Shown here: piece after piece, positions 10,775 through 23,002 of the stretch | How positions within the stretch are numbered: position 1 is the stretch's first letter | How the letters are laid out: every line of letters starts with the position of its first letter | NCBI GenBank assembly: GCA_020631735.1 | Contig: CM036167.1 | Span: 2,484,988 to 2,548,987 of the forward strand | Direction: 5' to 3' | Length of the DNA: 64,000 nt | Source: Saccharum officinarum | Lineage: Eukaryota; Streptophyta; Magnoliopsida; Poales; Poaceae | Notes under the pieces: model-generated | Seen by the model: only the letters and a program-made list of their open reading frames with translations | Told to the model about the DNA's origin: nothing | Databases searched by the model: none | Position numbers and translations under genes: made by a program

Positions 10775-11045
10775 TTTGCTATCCAACTCTCCTGCTGCTA
10801 TCCAACTCTCCTCACCCACTCTTGTCCTCTCCTACTGCTGTCCAACTCTCCTCTTCTCTCCACTCCTGTCTTATCCTACTGCTGTCCAACTCTCCTCTCC
10901 TCTCCTCTCCACTCCTGTCCTCTCCTACTGCTGTTCAACTCTCCTCTCCTACTACTCTACTACTACTACTACTCTCCTCTCCTCCTACTACTCCTCTACT
11001 CTATGTTGTCCTCCTCTTCTACTACTCTAGTCTACTCTACTTGTA
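10775..11045 (+). repeat. Pyrimidine-rich low-complexity tract (CTCCT/TACTAC)
   Basis: Almost pure C/T with CTCTCCTCTCC and TACTACTAC words. Leu/Ser-rich frames on this tract are composition artefacts. Confidence 0.9.
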
Positions 11046-11519
11046 ATACACTGTTAGTTACTTGCTGCTGGTAGTATATTTCTTTATGGCATATGCTGGT
11101 CCTATATTACTAACTTAGCACTGCAACTGAGATGATGAAGATGCTTTTTTTCTGCAATTGCTAAATCTTTACTATCCTCTCGTACTACTACTACTGCTGC
11201 TATATTTTTGCCAAGCACTAGGTGATATATTTTTTTGGGCAGGTAGTGGCTGCTCTAATTGTTTTGGTAAACAGCTATTGCTTGGTGGATCTGCAGGGGT
11301 CTTCCAACCATGTGGCAACAGCTGCTGCTTTTTTTGCCAACTCTTTCCTTTCCTCTCCTCTCCTTTGTTTTGCCGATGATGAAATTGTCTAAGTCCATTC
11401 ATTATATGGAATATGAGCTAATGATCAACAACTTGTGAGCTGCCTCTACATTACCTTTTCCTCTCTTTTCTGTTATGATGTCTTAATGCTCCAATTGTAT
11501 GATCAAATGATGATCGACA
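11046..11519. other. Non-coding stretch between pyrimidine tracts
   Basis: Mixed sequence with no recognisable gene or repeat. It shares the pyrimidine bias of its neighbours and is probably CACTA interior. Confidence 0.4.
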
Positions 11520-11715
11520 TATTTCTGAGGCTCCTACTCCTCTCTTCTCTCTTCTCCTCTCTACTCTACTACTCCTACTCCTCTCTTCTCTTCTCCTCTC
11601 TACTCCTGCTGATGTACTACTCCTACTCCTCTATTCTCTCTTCTCCTCTGTACTCTACTATACTTGTCTCTATTCTCTCTACTCCTCTACTACTTATACT
11701 ACTTCTACTACTAGT
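11520..11715 (+). repeat. Second pyrimidine-rich tract
   Basis: CTCCTACTCC, TCTTCTCC and TACTACT words, like 10775-11045, ending at the first AGTCCCCGAGC word of the next element. Confidence 0.85.
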
Positions 11716-11846
11716 CCCCGAGCTTGCTGGAAGGCAAAAAACAAGCCTTGTAGCAAGGTCTAAGAATATCAAGCATCCATCGACTATATGCAAGCATAGT
11801 ACATGTAGTCGAGCAAGATGAATCCTGGTACAGGAACTGATGTAAC

Positions 11847-12075
11847 AAGTCCCCGAGCTCGAATGTCTAACTACGAGTCCCCGAGCTCAGAGGTCTGGCA
11901 AAGAGTCCTCGAGCTTGGAGGTCTGGCGACGAGTCCCCGAGCTCGAAGGTCTAGCAACGAGTCCCCGAGCTCGGAGGTCTGATGACGAGTCCCCGAGCTC
12001 TGAGGTCTGGCAACGAGTCCCCGAGCTCGGAGGTCTGGCAACGAGTCCCCGAGCTCGGAGGTCTGGCGGCAGGTC
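11847..12075 (+). repeat. 28-bp tandem repeats in the Tat-element 3' region
   Basis: About eight units of GAGTCCCCGAGCTCGGAGGT plus CTGGCAAC, with isolated or diverged units at 11706 and to about 12190. The period is not a multiple of three and stops occur, so it is not coding. Each unit holds the palindrome GAGCTC. Confidence 0.88.
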
Positions 12076-12760
12076 CTAGAGCACGCTGGTCTAGCGAGTC
12101 CCCGAGCTTGGAGGTCTGGCTGCAGGTTCCAGAGCTCAAAGCTCAGGCTATAGGTTCCAGAGCACGCTGGTCGAGCGAGTCCATCGCCACGTTGTCTCGG
12201 TATCTCTCTTTCTTTTTTCTTCTTTTCATTTTTCCTTTTTTTGTTTTTTTTACCGGTCCAATCTGACACGCTGATGATGTGGGCGGTGACGCAGTTCCTT
12301 TCTGGCGCATCATGTGAACAGTGACCCAGTGTCTGTAACAAGACACGTTTGGGTCACGTACCAAATGGCGCCAAAATCGAAGGGACGCATTTTTTGCGAA
12401 GGAAATCTATCAGTTACCGTAAATCTCGCGCCACGTGCCCCATTCTTTTGGAAACTGAATCGACCCTGCCTCTTAAAGACCAGGAAAGGGAACAATTCTA
12501 ATCTACTCACACTCGCATATCCACAATCAATCATCTTCTTGCTTCCACCATCGCTGCGCCATTGTCATCACAGAGCCCTCTCGAACCCCAGTGCCACCAC
12601 CGTAGTGCAATCCACAATTGCTGCCGTAGGCATCAACGAAGTTGCCCCAAGTTCCTCACGCGCCGTCGCCGCTTGAATCGCCACCACCAAACCCTAGCCA
12701 CTGGGAAGAGCGGCGCCCTCCTTTTCCTCCATAGAAAGGAAGAGTCAAAAGAGTCAGAGA
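12076..12760 (+). other. Likely promoter and leader of the antisense ORF
   Basis: Contains diverged 28-bp repeat units, a T-rich tract near 12200-12250 and a 5'-leader-like stretch. No clear TATA box and no credible frame of its own; the frames over 12310-12730 lack recognisable domains. Confidence 0.4.
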
Positions 12761-15700
12761 ATGGCCACGAGGAAGACGAAGACGGAGGCCAAAGTTCGCA
12801 AGGAGATCACGAAGAAGGAGTGGAGTATGTCAAAGTGCACCCCACTCAGTCTCGAGCAACTGGTGTGGATTGGTGTGCTGCATGCCCAAGAACTGGCGGG
12901 ATGACGTGCACCCGATCTGGAGCCATTCCCGGATCCCAAAGAGGTGAATTTGTTGTTTTGAAGAATACTTTACTCATGGATTTGGTGTTCCTGTACATCC
13001 ATTCTTGCAAGGGCTCTGCAACTATTACGAGATCAGTATCTGCAATCTACATCCGAATTCTGTGTTGCTTATCGCTTGCTTCATCCATCTCTGCGAAGCA
13101 TACGGTGGTTTCCAACCCCACTTTGACTATTTTTGTCACTTGTTTTGGTTGAAGAAGAAAGGAGGTTGAGGTGGCTCCAATGTGGCTGGTGGCTGCTATC
13201 TGAACATGCAGGAAGAGATCAGGGCGGAGTACCTACACTGCCCTTGGAAGACCACATTAGAGGACTGGTACAGGCATTGGTTTTACATCCCTGAAGAACC
13301 AAGCCAGGCTTCATACTATGACATATCTTTGGTCCCAGAGAAGACTAACAGTTGGAAAGAGCTGTCATAGAACACAATCTAGATTGAAGCAATAATGCAG
13401 CTGCTACCTTGGTCAAGGCTAGATGGACCAAGTGTAGTCGGTAATTTTATCAGTCGTCGGATCCAACCGTGTCAGGCCAGAGTGCACGCGGCATATGAAT
13501 ACCAAGGTCGCATGGACCCGACCAGGATGAGGAATGAAGACCTCGAACCGAACGAAGTGAAGATCAGGGTCCGAGACCTATTTAATCTGAAAGATCCTAG
13601 CTTCAAGAAGCTGACAGTCATCGAGCCAGCGTTCAAGCTTACTCGTCCACCACCACTGGTAAGTCAAATGTTGTCTGATAGTTTATCCTTGTGATTGAAA
13701 CTCTGCATAATAACCACTTTGTTGGTGTGCTGTCATTCTAAAATTTGTGTTGCTATCTGTTGCCCAGTTTAATGGATAGGAGAGAGTGCAAGCATTCATC
13801 TCTTGTCCTCCGGGCGTGGAGTGGCCTGAGGTCGTGCCGCGGGCTCATGATGCATAGCCGCTGCCCATGGACGACGATCCTTCCGAAGTTGACTGGCTTG
13901 CAATTGAGGATGAATCGGAGCAAGCCAGCCCACTTGCAGGCAAGAAACCAGTTGTTGCCCCAACGAAGAAAAGGGGCCAGACCTCACAAGGAGCCTCCTC
14001 AGATGAAAATCTAGAAGGTGTAAGTGACCTGAAAGAAGCAGAGGACCCAGGAAGCAAACGTCGACACCTTATTGCTGATTGGCCAGAAGAGGAAGATGAG
14101 GAGGTCGAGGATGTCTCTGGTCTCATAGCAAGTAGCCGGAGGGAGCGACTTGCTAGAAGGCAGGTGCCGACACCACCGTTGCCAACAACTGAGCCACCAC
14201 CTCGACCACCGCAACCACAGGCACAGGCGTTAGGAATACCAAAGCCTGCCGCCGCTGTTAGAAGCGACGTGGCTAAGCCAGTCCCGACCACTGGACCAGT
14301 GGCAGAGAAGGGTGCCGGGCCCGAGAAGGCAAAGAAATCTCAGTTTGCCACCGTATTCTACTGTACAGACCTATAAGTCATCATGAACTTGTATGAGTAT
14401 AACATAATTGGTCTATATCATCACTTTTGTAACTTGTTATGGATTTGTATAGCTCTGCATCGACGCAAAGGCCAGAAGAACTGTCTGGTGGTGCAACACC
14501 GCCACCACCTAAGGCTGCCATCACTGAGCAGCAGGTACTAGGGCAGACCAGAGCAGAGAAGGTAGTCCTCGAGTCGCAAACGCCTTCAACAACTGTTCCT
14601 AGTTCGCAGACTAAAACTTTGGGGCAGGCAGGAGACGATGGGGCCCTAGAGCTGCCGAAACAACCACAGAAGGTCCCAAAACCAGCAGTACAGCACCAGC
14701 CAGCCCCAAAAAACCTAGAGCAGCCCCAGCCGACCTCAAAGCAGCAAGTCCCAAATTCTGCAGAAGTTGGTGGGACCTCCAAGGATCCAACTGGAAGTGC
14801 TAGACCAGGAGAAAAAGCTGAGTCTTCAGCCCCAACCATGGAAGAAATCCTCGGGCATTATGAAGAAGAAAGCAGATTTTGTGGTACCCGCTCCTACACT
14901 GTGGAGATCCCAGTAGGAGATGAGGTCGAGGCCGTAGAAGCGGTTGGTAAAATATTCCTAGATGAAGTTAAGGTAAGCCTCGCATAACTTGCATAAGCTG
15001 TTGTTGTATAATCCATAAGAACTGCTTTATGACCCTATATACTGCAGACTATGGCCGAGAAGAACAAACAGCTGAGCTCAGAACAAAAGAAACTACAACA
15101 ACAGTTAGAGAGTTATGCGAAACAAAGTATTGATCATGAAGAAAAGATGCGCACAGTACTTCAACGGCTGGAAGTGGTCGAGAAACAGATATCGGGTAAG
15201 GGTCACTTCTATTGTTAGGTACTCGAGCTCTATAGTATTGATATAGGTCTGGACATCAAAGTCAGCCGGCTTTGTGAAGAAAATGCTCAGGTAGCTGCTG
15301 AGCGCGATCGGCTGACTGAAGAGAAGACCAAATAGCTGCAAACACAGCAGGCCATGAAGGAGGAGAATGCTAAATTAGCTAAGGATATAGGGAGTAAGTA
15401 TTCCTCAGTATTATCATAGCGTTCATTGAAGTTTGCGGCATTAAATTCTTATCGATGTGATGCCTTGCAGTTGTAAAGAAAAATGCCAAAATGCACCTTG
15501 AGAAGATGAAGAAAGATTGCGACGACCTAGAGCTTCAAAACCAGGCTGGCGCAAAAAAGATCAAGGCGTGGTCCCAGAAGTGCAACAAGCTCATGAAGGA
15601 GCAAGAAGCCCTTAATGGCAAATGCAAGATACTCATCAAGGAGCGAGAGACTTGGAAGCACGCCTGCGCGGAGATGGAGAAAGGGATCGCACCAGTGCTC

Positions 15701-16132
15701 GACGTCATTGGCACCGACTCCATCGAAGCTGGAGCGGAGGCACCAAAAATAGGCCTGGTCGAGAAATCCCAAAAACTCTAGGGTTGGCTCCAACAATGGA
15801 TGAAGGACATCAAGGAGTATGTGGGTGCACATGTACTTAGCTTGGTACGTGCCCATTACCCTTTGTTGGACATTGCTCGACTGGAAGCTGGTTATCCTAG
15901 GGAGGTCGGGGTAGAGCGAGCTGACGAGCCGCGGTCAGAGGAGATGAATCATGCTGCCACGATCATGAAGGACATCATCTTGTGCCCAGCTGCAGCCTCA
16001 TCAACCAGAGGAACAATTTAGTTGTACATGGGTCAAATACCCGTGCCACCATCTCTGGCTTCCAGCGAAGCACGTTCTGCTCCATCCTCGACCACGCCGA
16101 ATGTCTCCGAAGTACCAAAGGGCCAACAGTAG
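12761..16132 (+). pseudogene. Antisense extra ORF of the Tat element, multi-exon, 'gypsy type transposon' domain
   Basis: A gene opposite to gag-pol inside the Tat element. Exon 1 (12761-13658) starts MATRKTKTEAK and contains a block near 12965-13160 (FGVPVHPFLQGL, later CEAYGGFQPHFDYF) characteristic of the PF04195-type 'putative gypsy type transposon' domain; its function is unknown. Later exons encode a Pro/Gln-rich acidic linker and a Lys/Glu-rich coiled coil (about 15050-15780). Visible junctions: donor 13659 and acceptor ending 13767; acceptor ending 14452 with a donor near 14372 that reads ATAAGT; donor 14973 and acceptor ending 15047; donor 15196 and acceptor ending 15246; donor 15394 and acceptor ending 15470. 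Most match GTAAG/CAG well. The last exon would end at TAG 16130-16132. In-frame stops near 12945, 13165, 13370, 15779 and 16018 show it is decayed; several look like CAG to TAG. Confidence 0.75.
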
Positions 16133-16740
16133 GGGGAATCTATGAATAGTTCATAGGAGTAGTTAATTTTCATAAACTTATTGTAAACTCATGCCTGTAA
16201 AGAGGCGAGGTTGTAATAAGGTAATGAGTAGTACAATGTAAAGTTGTTTATGTTTTTGTATGAAAAAACGTTAAAGCTTTGTATTGCATGCGAATTTAAC
16301 TAAGTTAGAACAGTAGAATGTTCTGTTTTAGTTGTTCTAGCGTAATTGATGAGAATTAAGTTAGAACAGCGGAATATTCTGTTTTTAGTTGTTCCAGCAT
16401 AATCGACAAGAACTAAGTTAGAACAGCGGAATGTTCTGTTTTTAGTTGTTCCAGCGTAATCGATGTCATCCTGTAGGTCTGTACGGCTTTGGAGAGGGCA
16501 GTGATCCGAGTGTAAGGCTGTCAGAGCCTGTATACACGTAAGAGTATGACTGGTCTGGCCAAAGGGCATCTGTCGACCACCCAAAACACAGAGGGCGGAT
16601 CTCATGCACGCTGTGAGTGAGGTCGAGGATAGAGCTGCTCCGAGAACCCGAAGGGATTGATGATCGATGTACTATTTTTTCAAAAAGTTGTTGTAGTTGT
16701 AGAATCAATAATGTAAACAAGTGTAGTCAACTGTAGTCGA
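16133..16740. repeat. Spacer with three 57-bp repeats
   Basis: Between the antisense ORF and the end of pol. Near 16303, 16359 and 16416 a unit of about 57 bp recurs (AAGTTAGAACAGCGGAATGT plus a T-rich half ending TTCCAGCGTAATCGA). Each unit holds a small inverted repeat, GAACAG...CTGTT. No gene seen. Confidence 0.75.
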
Positions 16741-16850
<110 letters not shown>

Positions 16851-16902
16851 TAATTCAAAGTACAAAAGTAGTACAAAAAAAGTACATATCTGTATTTGAG
16901 AA

Positions 16903-18045
16903 TTAGGGGTAAAAATGCCTAAGCTTGTCGATATGGACGGAGTTGGGCACGTCAGTGCCGTCAAGTCTTGCAAGCCTGTACGAAGTAGGTCGTGTAACAA
17001 CCTTGACGATGTATGGCCCTTCCCATGGAGTTGCCAACTTGTGGACGCCATCTTGGCTAGTCTTCCATTTCAATACCATGTCACCGACCACAAAGAAACG
17101 TTCCTGAACATTTTTATTGTAGTACCTTCGTAACATAGCGAGGTACTTGGTCGTGCGTATACAGGAGTCAAGGCATCATTCCTCTGCACTATTCACCTTG
17201 AGCTCTCGTTGTTCAGTAACTTGATCTTCGTTGTAGTTCTCAACCCGAGGTGACCGGAATTCAATATCTGCTGGAAGTACAGCCTCAACACTATAAACCA
17301 TGAAATATGGCGAGACACCAGTATTGCAACTAGGCTGTGTCCGAAGTCCCTAGACCACGGCTGGTAACTCCTTAATCCACCGTCTAGGGGCTTTGTCGTT
17401 CTCTCTGTACATCTGTTTCTTCAATGCATCCAGAATCATTCCATTATGCTGCTCGACCTGTCCATTAGCTCTGGGATGCGCCACCGAGACGTATTTCACT
17501 ACAATGCTCCATTCATCACAGAAGTCCCAAAACGTGTTCCCGGTAAACTGAGTCCCCAGGTCTGTAATGATGTTGTTGGGTATACCGAAGCGGTGGATGA
17601 CCTGGTCGAGGAACTCGACTGCTTTTTCAGAAGATGCCTTGACCAAGGGCATGTACTCTATCCATTTAGAAAATTTATCAATCAACACGAATACGAACTT
17701 GAAGTTACCTGGTGCTGGTTTGAAGGGTCCAATCATATCCAGGCCCCAGCACGCAAAGGGCCAGGAGGCTGGTATGGTCTAGATCTCATAGGCTGACAAG
17801 TGAACTCTTTTGGAGAAAAACTGACAATTGACGCAGTGTCTAACAAGCTTCTCTGCATCAGCTACTGCGGATGGCCAGTAAAAATCTGCACGGAACGCTT
17901 TACCGACCAGTGTCCGAGATGCGGCATGATTACCACAGGTGCCAGAATGTATTTCTTCCAAGAGTTTAATACCGTCTTCTTGCTCAATGCACTTCATCAA
18001 TACTTTTGTTTTCGCATTTTTGCACCACAACTTACCCTCGACCAC
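16903..18045 (-). pseudogene. Integrase of the Tat element
   Basis: Three segments on the minus strand. The zinc-binding domain (18045-17779) has H-S-G-T-C-G-N-H and later H-C-V-N-C. The catalytic core (17736-17350) shows MIGPFKPAPGNFKFVFVLID, then TDLGTQF with the second Asp, then ANGQVEQHNG with the Glu. The C-terminal part (17136-16903) has the GDMVLKW...GPYIV pattern and no chromodomain. Stops between the blocks (near 17778 and 17350) break the frame. Integrase inserts retroelement cDNA; this copy is inactive as written. Confidence 0.85.
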
Positions 18046-18481
18046 CAGGTATTGTTTGCTGCGGCGTATAAGGCGTTCATTCTAATTTCGATCAGAGTAC
18101 CCGGTGCCATCTGTTAGATACTTAATGAATGGAACACGCTAGTCCACTATCTTAGTCGAGGACTGAGATGGTCCCGCGGTTGTGGGAGATAGTGCCATAG
18201 TGGTTGGTGATGGAACCATAGCTACTAGAGGCTCGTCTGGGGGCTTCTCGACCACGTGGTCGCCTTCTTGCTTAATTGATGGATTTAAAAGGTCTTGAAA
18301 AAAATGCCATGCGGTACTTGAGCTCTAGATGATCCTAACTTCGACAGCACATCGTCTGCTTGATTTTTTTGTCTCGGACCACATGGAAATATTCAATGCC
18401 GTAAAATTTGCCTTCAAGCTTCCTAATTTCCTTGCAATATGCATCCATCTTCTCGCTAGTTGTATCCCAGTCCTTGTTAAG

Positions 18482-18937
18482 CTAGTTAATAACTAGGGCC
18501 GAGTCGTCGTGGACGTAAAGGCGGTTGATACCGAGGTCGACTACAATACGCAAACCATAAAAACATGCCTCGTATTCTGCAACATTGTTAGATGCCAGAA
18601 AGTGAATCCTGAGGACGTAGCACAATTGCTCATTAGTTGGTGATATGAATAATATGCCCGCTCCCGCACCATCAATAGTTAGTGAGCCATCAAAATACAT
18701 TTTCCAGTAGTTAACGGGCCCTTGAGAGGTCGGGATGCTTAAGTCTGTCCACTTGACGATGAAGTCAGCCAGTGTTTGGGATTTTATAGTGTCACGGTGT
18801 GTAAACTCCAAGTCAAAAGGACATAGCTCCATTGCCCATTTGGTGATGCGCCCGTTTGCATCTTTGTTGCGTATAATGGTACCAAGGGGAAACTCAGTTT
18901 TGATCACCACGTGGAACCCGTCAAAGTAATGTTTCAA
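18482..18937 (-). pseudogene. RNase H of the Tat element
   Basis: Same 151-codon frame as in copy A (706-1161): MYFDGSLT, GAGAGILF and NNVAEYEA motifs in order. It is separated by a stop from the RT frame above and by stops and connector sequence from integrase below. Confidence 0.85.
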
Positions 18938-18940
18938 CTT

Positions 18941-20160
18941 TTAGGTTGTAATGAGTATGGCGTAGATCAATTTTTGAATCTGAGTGTACCTGGTTTTAGA
19001 CTCATTGAGCACCTCACCGATGAAATAGATTGGGCGTTGAACACCATAAGCGTGGCCGGGCTCCTCGCGCTCGACCACCAGGACAGTGGAGACGACTTGA
19101 TCAATCGCAGCAATGTAGAGTTGAAGGACTTCTCCTAACTTGGGGGCAGTAAGGACTGGAGGTGATGCAAGGTACTTCTTCAGGTGCGTAAAGGCAATAT
19201 CTGCTTCCTCCGACCACTCAAACTTCTCACCTGCCTTGAGTAATTTGAAAAAAAGGTAAGCCCTTGTCGCCAAATTGAGATAGAAATTGGCTTAGGGCAG
19301 CCATACACCCTGTAAGCTTCTGGACATCCTTGACATTTGCTGGTCTCTTCATGTTGAGGACAGCTTGCACCTTCTCTGGGTTAGGGCGTATGCCGTTACG
19401 ACTGACGACATTGCCTAGTAATATACCAGAGGGAACGCCAAAGATGCACTTTTTAGGGTTCAACTTCCATTGATATTGATTGAGCGCTGCAAAAGTATGT
19501 GTCAGATCGTCAACCAAGGAGTGGGATTCCTTGGTTTTGACAACTGTGTCGTCTACATAGGCTTCGACCAGTTCATCTTGTATCTTCTTTTCGAGGCACT
19601 CTTGTATTGCACGCTGATAAGTAGCTCTGGCATTTTTGATCCCAAACCACATGGTCATGTAGCAATAAGCGCCGAAGGGTGTAATAAAGGACGTCTTGAT
19701 CTAATCATCCTTGTTAAGAGCGATCTGGTGATAACCAAAGTAACAGTCGAGAAAAGATAGTAGCTCACAGCCGGCCGTGGAGTCCACGACTTCATTAATG
19801 CGAGGTAAGCCAAAGGGGTCTTTAGGGCAGTGTTTGTTGAGATCGGTGTAGTCAACACACATTCTCCATTTATTATTCTTTTTGTGTATAAGAACCGGAT
19901 TAGCTAACCAGTCCGGGTGATACACCTCTTTGATAAAACCGGCTACAAGAAGTCATGTAACTTCTACCCTAATAGCCTCCTTTTTGTCCTTCCCGAACCA
20001 CCGCAGCTTCTGCTTGATGGGTTTTGCCTTGGGGTCGATGTTCAAGGAGTGCCCGATCCGGTCTCGAGATACACCGGGCATGTCCGATGGTTTCCAAGTG
20101 AACACGCTTACATTCTCTCTCAAGAACCGGACGAGCGTGTCTTCCTATTTGGGGTCAAGG
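18941..20160 (-). pseudogene. Reverse transcriptase of the Tat element
   Basis: Fingers/palm block at 19925-19701 (WRMCVDYTDLNKHCPKDPF, then LSFLDCYFGYHQIAL), catalytic YVDD in 19658-19227 (EAYVDDTVVKT), thumb/connection to 18941. This order and the DYTDLNKHCPKD signature mark Ty3/gypsy RT. Stops occur near 19698 and 19970, and a frameshift near 19250 lies in an A/G run where copy A differs by one base, so some breaks may be sequencing error. Confidence 0.88.
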
Positions 20161-20240
20161 TTTGACCCTATCAGTGTCGTCTTGCTGGAGTCACCCTCGA
20201 CTAGCTGGATCTCTTTGTACTCCTGGGACTTGATATACTT

Positions 20241-20939
20241 TCATGGTGCTTCATGCTCTGGAATCTCTAGCTGGTTTGGAGGAGTCTTTTTTGCCTCCAT
20301 CGTCATTGCTGCCATGCGTAGGGAGAGGTCATGGGCTTCAGCTATGCGAAAACTATCCTCTTCATAGGTATAGGCAACGAATACATTGCCTCTGAGAGTG
20401 AGGACTCCCTTTTTCATTGGCATCTTAAGCACCAAGTACCTGTAATGAGGTATGACCATGAATTTGGTGATCGTGGGACGACCAAGTATAGCATGGTAGG
20501 TATCCTCGAAGTCAGTGACCACAAAGTTGACATAGTCAGTACAGAAGTGGTCTGCCGTGCCAAACTGCACAGGTAGGGTAATCTGCCCGAGAGGCGTAGA
20601 GCTCTATCTAGGCAGGACCCCCTAGAACTGTGCATCGTATGGCTTCAAGTCAGCTTCAGATATGTTCAATGCTGAGAGGCTATTCTTGAACAGGATGTCA
20701 ATGGAACTACCGCCGTCAATGAGCACCCTGTCAAATTGCACTTTATTGATACATGGGCTGAGGACGAGAGTGAAATGACCTGGTTCGGGGATGGTGGCCC
20801 ATTGATCTGCCCTGCTGAAGTTGATTTCTCGGTGTGACCAGGGGGGTAGTCTTGGATCTGCAATGAGGCCGTCTGCCTTGGCCACGTTCAGACAAGCGCG
20901 GGCGAGCAGCTTCCGCTCGCGTTTGCGTTCAATAGACAC
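20241..20939 (-). pseudogene. Aspartic protease region of the Tat element
   Basis: The frame 20939-20622 contains VLIDGGSSIDILF, matching the active-site strand of retroelement proteases where D-[TSG]-G-[AS] is usual. The following frame has ILGRPTITKFMVIPHYRYL, the second flap or C-terminal strand. The enzyme would cut the polyprotein. A stop near 20622 splits it. Confidence 0.8.
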
Positions 20940-21148
20940 CTTACCCCTGATGATGGTTACAACATGCCTTACTGGTTCCTGATACTGGTGCTTGAGGTTC
21001 TTGTCAGGATCGTCCTCATCATCATCCCTGCGGTTACGCTGGTCTGTTGTGTCATTAGGCTTGTTGGTATTTTCTGAAGCCTATTTACGGCGGTAGATCT
21101 CCTTGAGGACCTTCTAGTTTTTCAATGTATGGTTAGACTTAGGATGAG

Positions 21149-23002
21149 CTAGGCAAGGCCCTTCAAGGCTTTAGCGTAGTCTTCTTCATAATTGCGACGC
21201 CCACCAAATTTTTTCACGGCGTTGACCTCGCCGTCGTCATCGCGAGCACGCTTACCCTTGAAGTTGTCACGGCGATCGCCGTGCTGATTTCTGTTGTCGC
21301 ACCGATCATGATTGTCGTTACGGCGGTCCCTGTTGTCACTGCGACCTCTAAAGTCATCACGGCGGCGGTTGTCGCGGTAGTTGTCATGTCGTTGAGAGTA
21401 CGGTGCTTTACCGGTGCCCTCGTTCACCAACTTCTTGGCGTCGTCGGCATCCGCATACTTATTAGCGATGGTGAGGAGGTCGACCACCATTATAGGCTAT
21501 TTACGAAGGAGCTTATCCCTGAGATCATTATGGTAGTGCAGACCAGTAATGAAGGCTTCAATAGCCTCGTTATCGGTGATCCTAGGAATCCTGATGCGCA
21601 TATCCGAGAAACGTCGGATATACTCGCGCAATGGTTCGTCCCTGGCGTCGCGGATGCGCTGCAGATCGTACTTGTTGCCTGGCTATTCATAGGTAGCAAT
21701 GAAGTGTTCTACAAAGGCTTGACACAAAGCATACCAGGAGTCAAAGTGATTCTCTAGAAGACTGACAAGCCATTGGTGCCCCACCGGCCCGACCACCATG
21801 GGAAAGTAATTGGCCATGACATGCTCGTCACCCATAGCAGATCTGCTGCTGGTCTCGTAAAGTTGGACCCACAGCTCAGGATTGACCTTGCCGTCGTAAT
21901 GGTTAAGCTTTTCAAGCTTAAAACCTTTAGGCCGGATGACTTGTCGTAGGTGGTTGGTGAATTGCTTGGGGCCCGGGGGACCGTGGACCATATCGTACTC
22001 CATGCGATGACTGGTTTCATGGGATGCACGGTCCCGAGCTCTCTGTTCAATGCGAGGACATAGGTCACGATTGTTAAGGTCACGACGGAGATCGTGATTG
22101 CCATCATGGAGATCTCGTTCGTCACTGTATTGTTGTCCCTGACGACGGTGGTCCCGGTGGTCATTACGCCGGTTGTCGCTGCACCGGTCGTCGTCGTTGT
22201 TATTACGGCGGTGGTCGAGCAGGCGTTTATCATTGCGGGGAGGGTTTCCGCGATTGCCGTTGTTGCCTCTGTCAGCTCCTGGATTGACACCAGGAGCTAT
22301 GTTGTTTCGGTGATTATCATTGCCTACATGGTGGTCTGGGCCAGCGGGTGCGCGTAAGCCATGTTGACCAGACCTGAAAGGTCGACTGGAGTGCTGGCGG
22401 CTCCTGCTAGTCACGCTAGACGCCGATGGGCCCGCGGCACGTTTATTGGTCTGAACCATGGCCGCCTAGAGATAAGCCTGCAAATCCTCCCGGATGTTTT
22501 GGATTTCTGGGGTATCTGGTAACCTCTTCAGACTTTCAATGGCGACAGCCATGTTGGCGCTTGGGGTTTTGAATACTGGTCTGTTCCCCACCATGTCGAA
22601 AGCATCATTGAGGTTGCGCCCCTGCAATCGGTTACACCTAGCTACAGCGTCAGCTTCTTGCTAGTCGCGGTCTGCTTGCTATTGTGCTAGGCATGCATCT
22701 TCATCTATGCGATGTTGAGCTCGATCAGCATTGCGCTGTTGTCGCTCTTATCACTGTTGATTGGTCTCACCCCTAGCAGGTGGGTCTTCATCTTGGATAA
22801 CCACGTTGATCATGGCGCCATGCCTTGGAGGGAAAGCCGGGATTTGAGGAAAGCCTGGAGGATGCAGCATCTCTTCATCACTGCTACTCACATGGTGTAA
22901 TACCATGGTTCGAGTATTTTTGTCGGACGCAGTGCTCGATCCGGAGCTCAAATGGCTATCTGTCTGGGTGGTATGGATCGAAACTTGATCAGAGCCCACC
23001 AT
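21149..23002 (-). pseudogene. Gag of the Tat element
   Basis: The minus-strand ATG at 23002 opens a frame that breaks near 22750 and resumes in 22459-21683 and 21490-21149. The central part (about 22000-21680) is the retrotransposon gag domain: KLEKLNHYDGKVNPELWVQL, later FPMVVGPVGHQWL and an EHFIATYE end. It is preceded and followed by Arg/Asp/Asn-rich repeats (HRDHRRQGQ, RDNRDRRNDNHD). Gag forms the particle that packages element RNA. No clean CCHC knuckle was seen; the basic RD-rich tail may bind nucleic acid instead. At least three in-frame stops. Confidence 0.82.

Larger units (their letters stand above)
5039..11715 (+). mobile_element. CACTA (En/Spm) DNA transposon, 5' end plus body; 3' end not found
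   Basis: The element begins with CACTATGTGAAAAG at 5039, preceded by GAG as the candidate 3-bp target duplication. Subterminal GGGGCGGCTGG repeats and a hairpin follow, as in grass CACTA elements. A TATA box, a leader intron and a TNP2-type transposase pseudogene (5976-9476) come next, then repeat families up to a pyrimidine-rich tract ending near 11715. The matching 3' terminus (TAGTG plus GAG) was not found. The right boundary is therefore set only by the start of the next element's repeats. Confidence 0.8.

Noticed and set aside
10750..11046. Leu/Ser/Tyr-rich open frames on pyrimidine tracts
   Set aside because: Low-complexity C/T sequence rarely forms stops; no protein signal.
11847..12190. 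CRISPR-like array of 28-bp repeats
   Set aside because: Units follow each other directly without unique spacers and lie in a plant retroelement.
21281..22357. Val/Ile-rich plus-strand frames opposite Tat gag
   Set aside because: Complement of Asp/Asn/Arg-rich gag codons; shadows.
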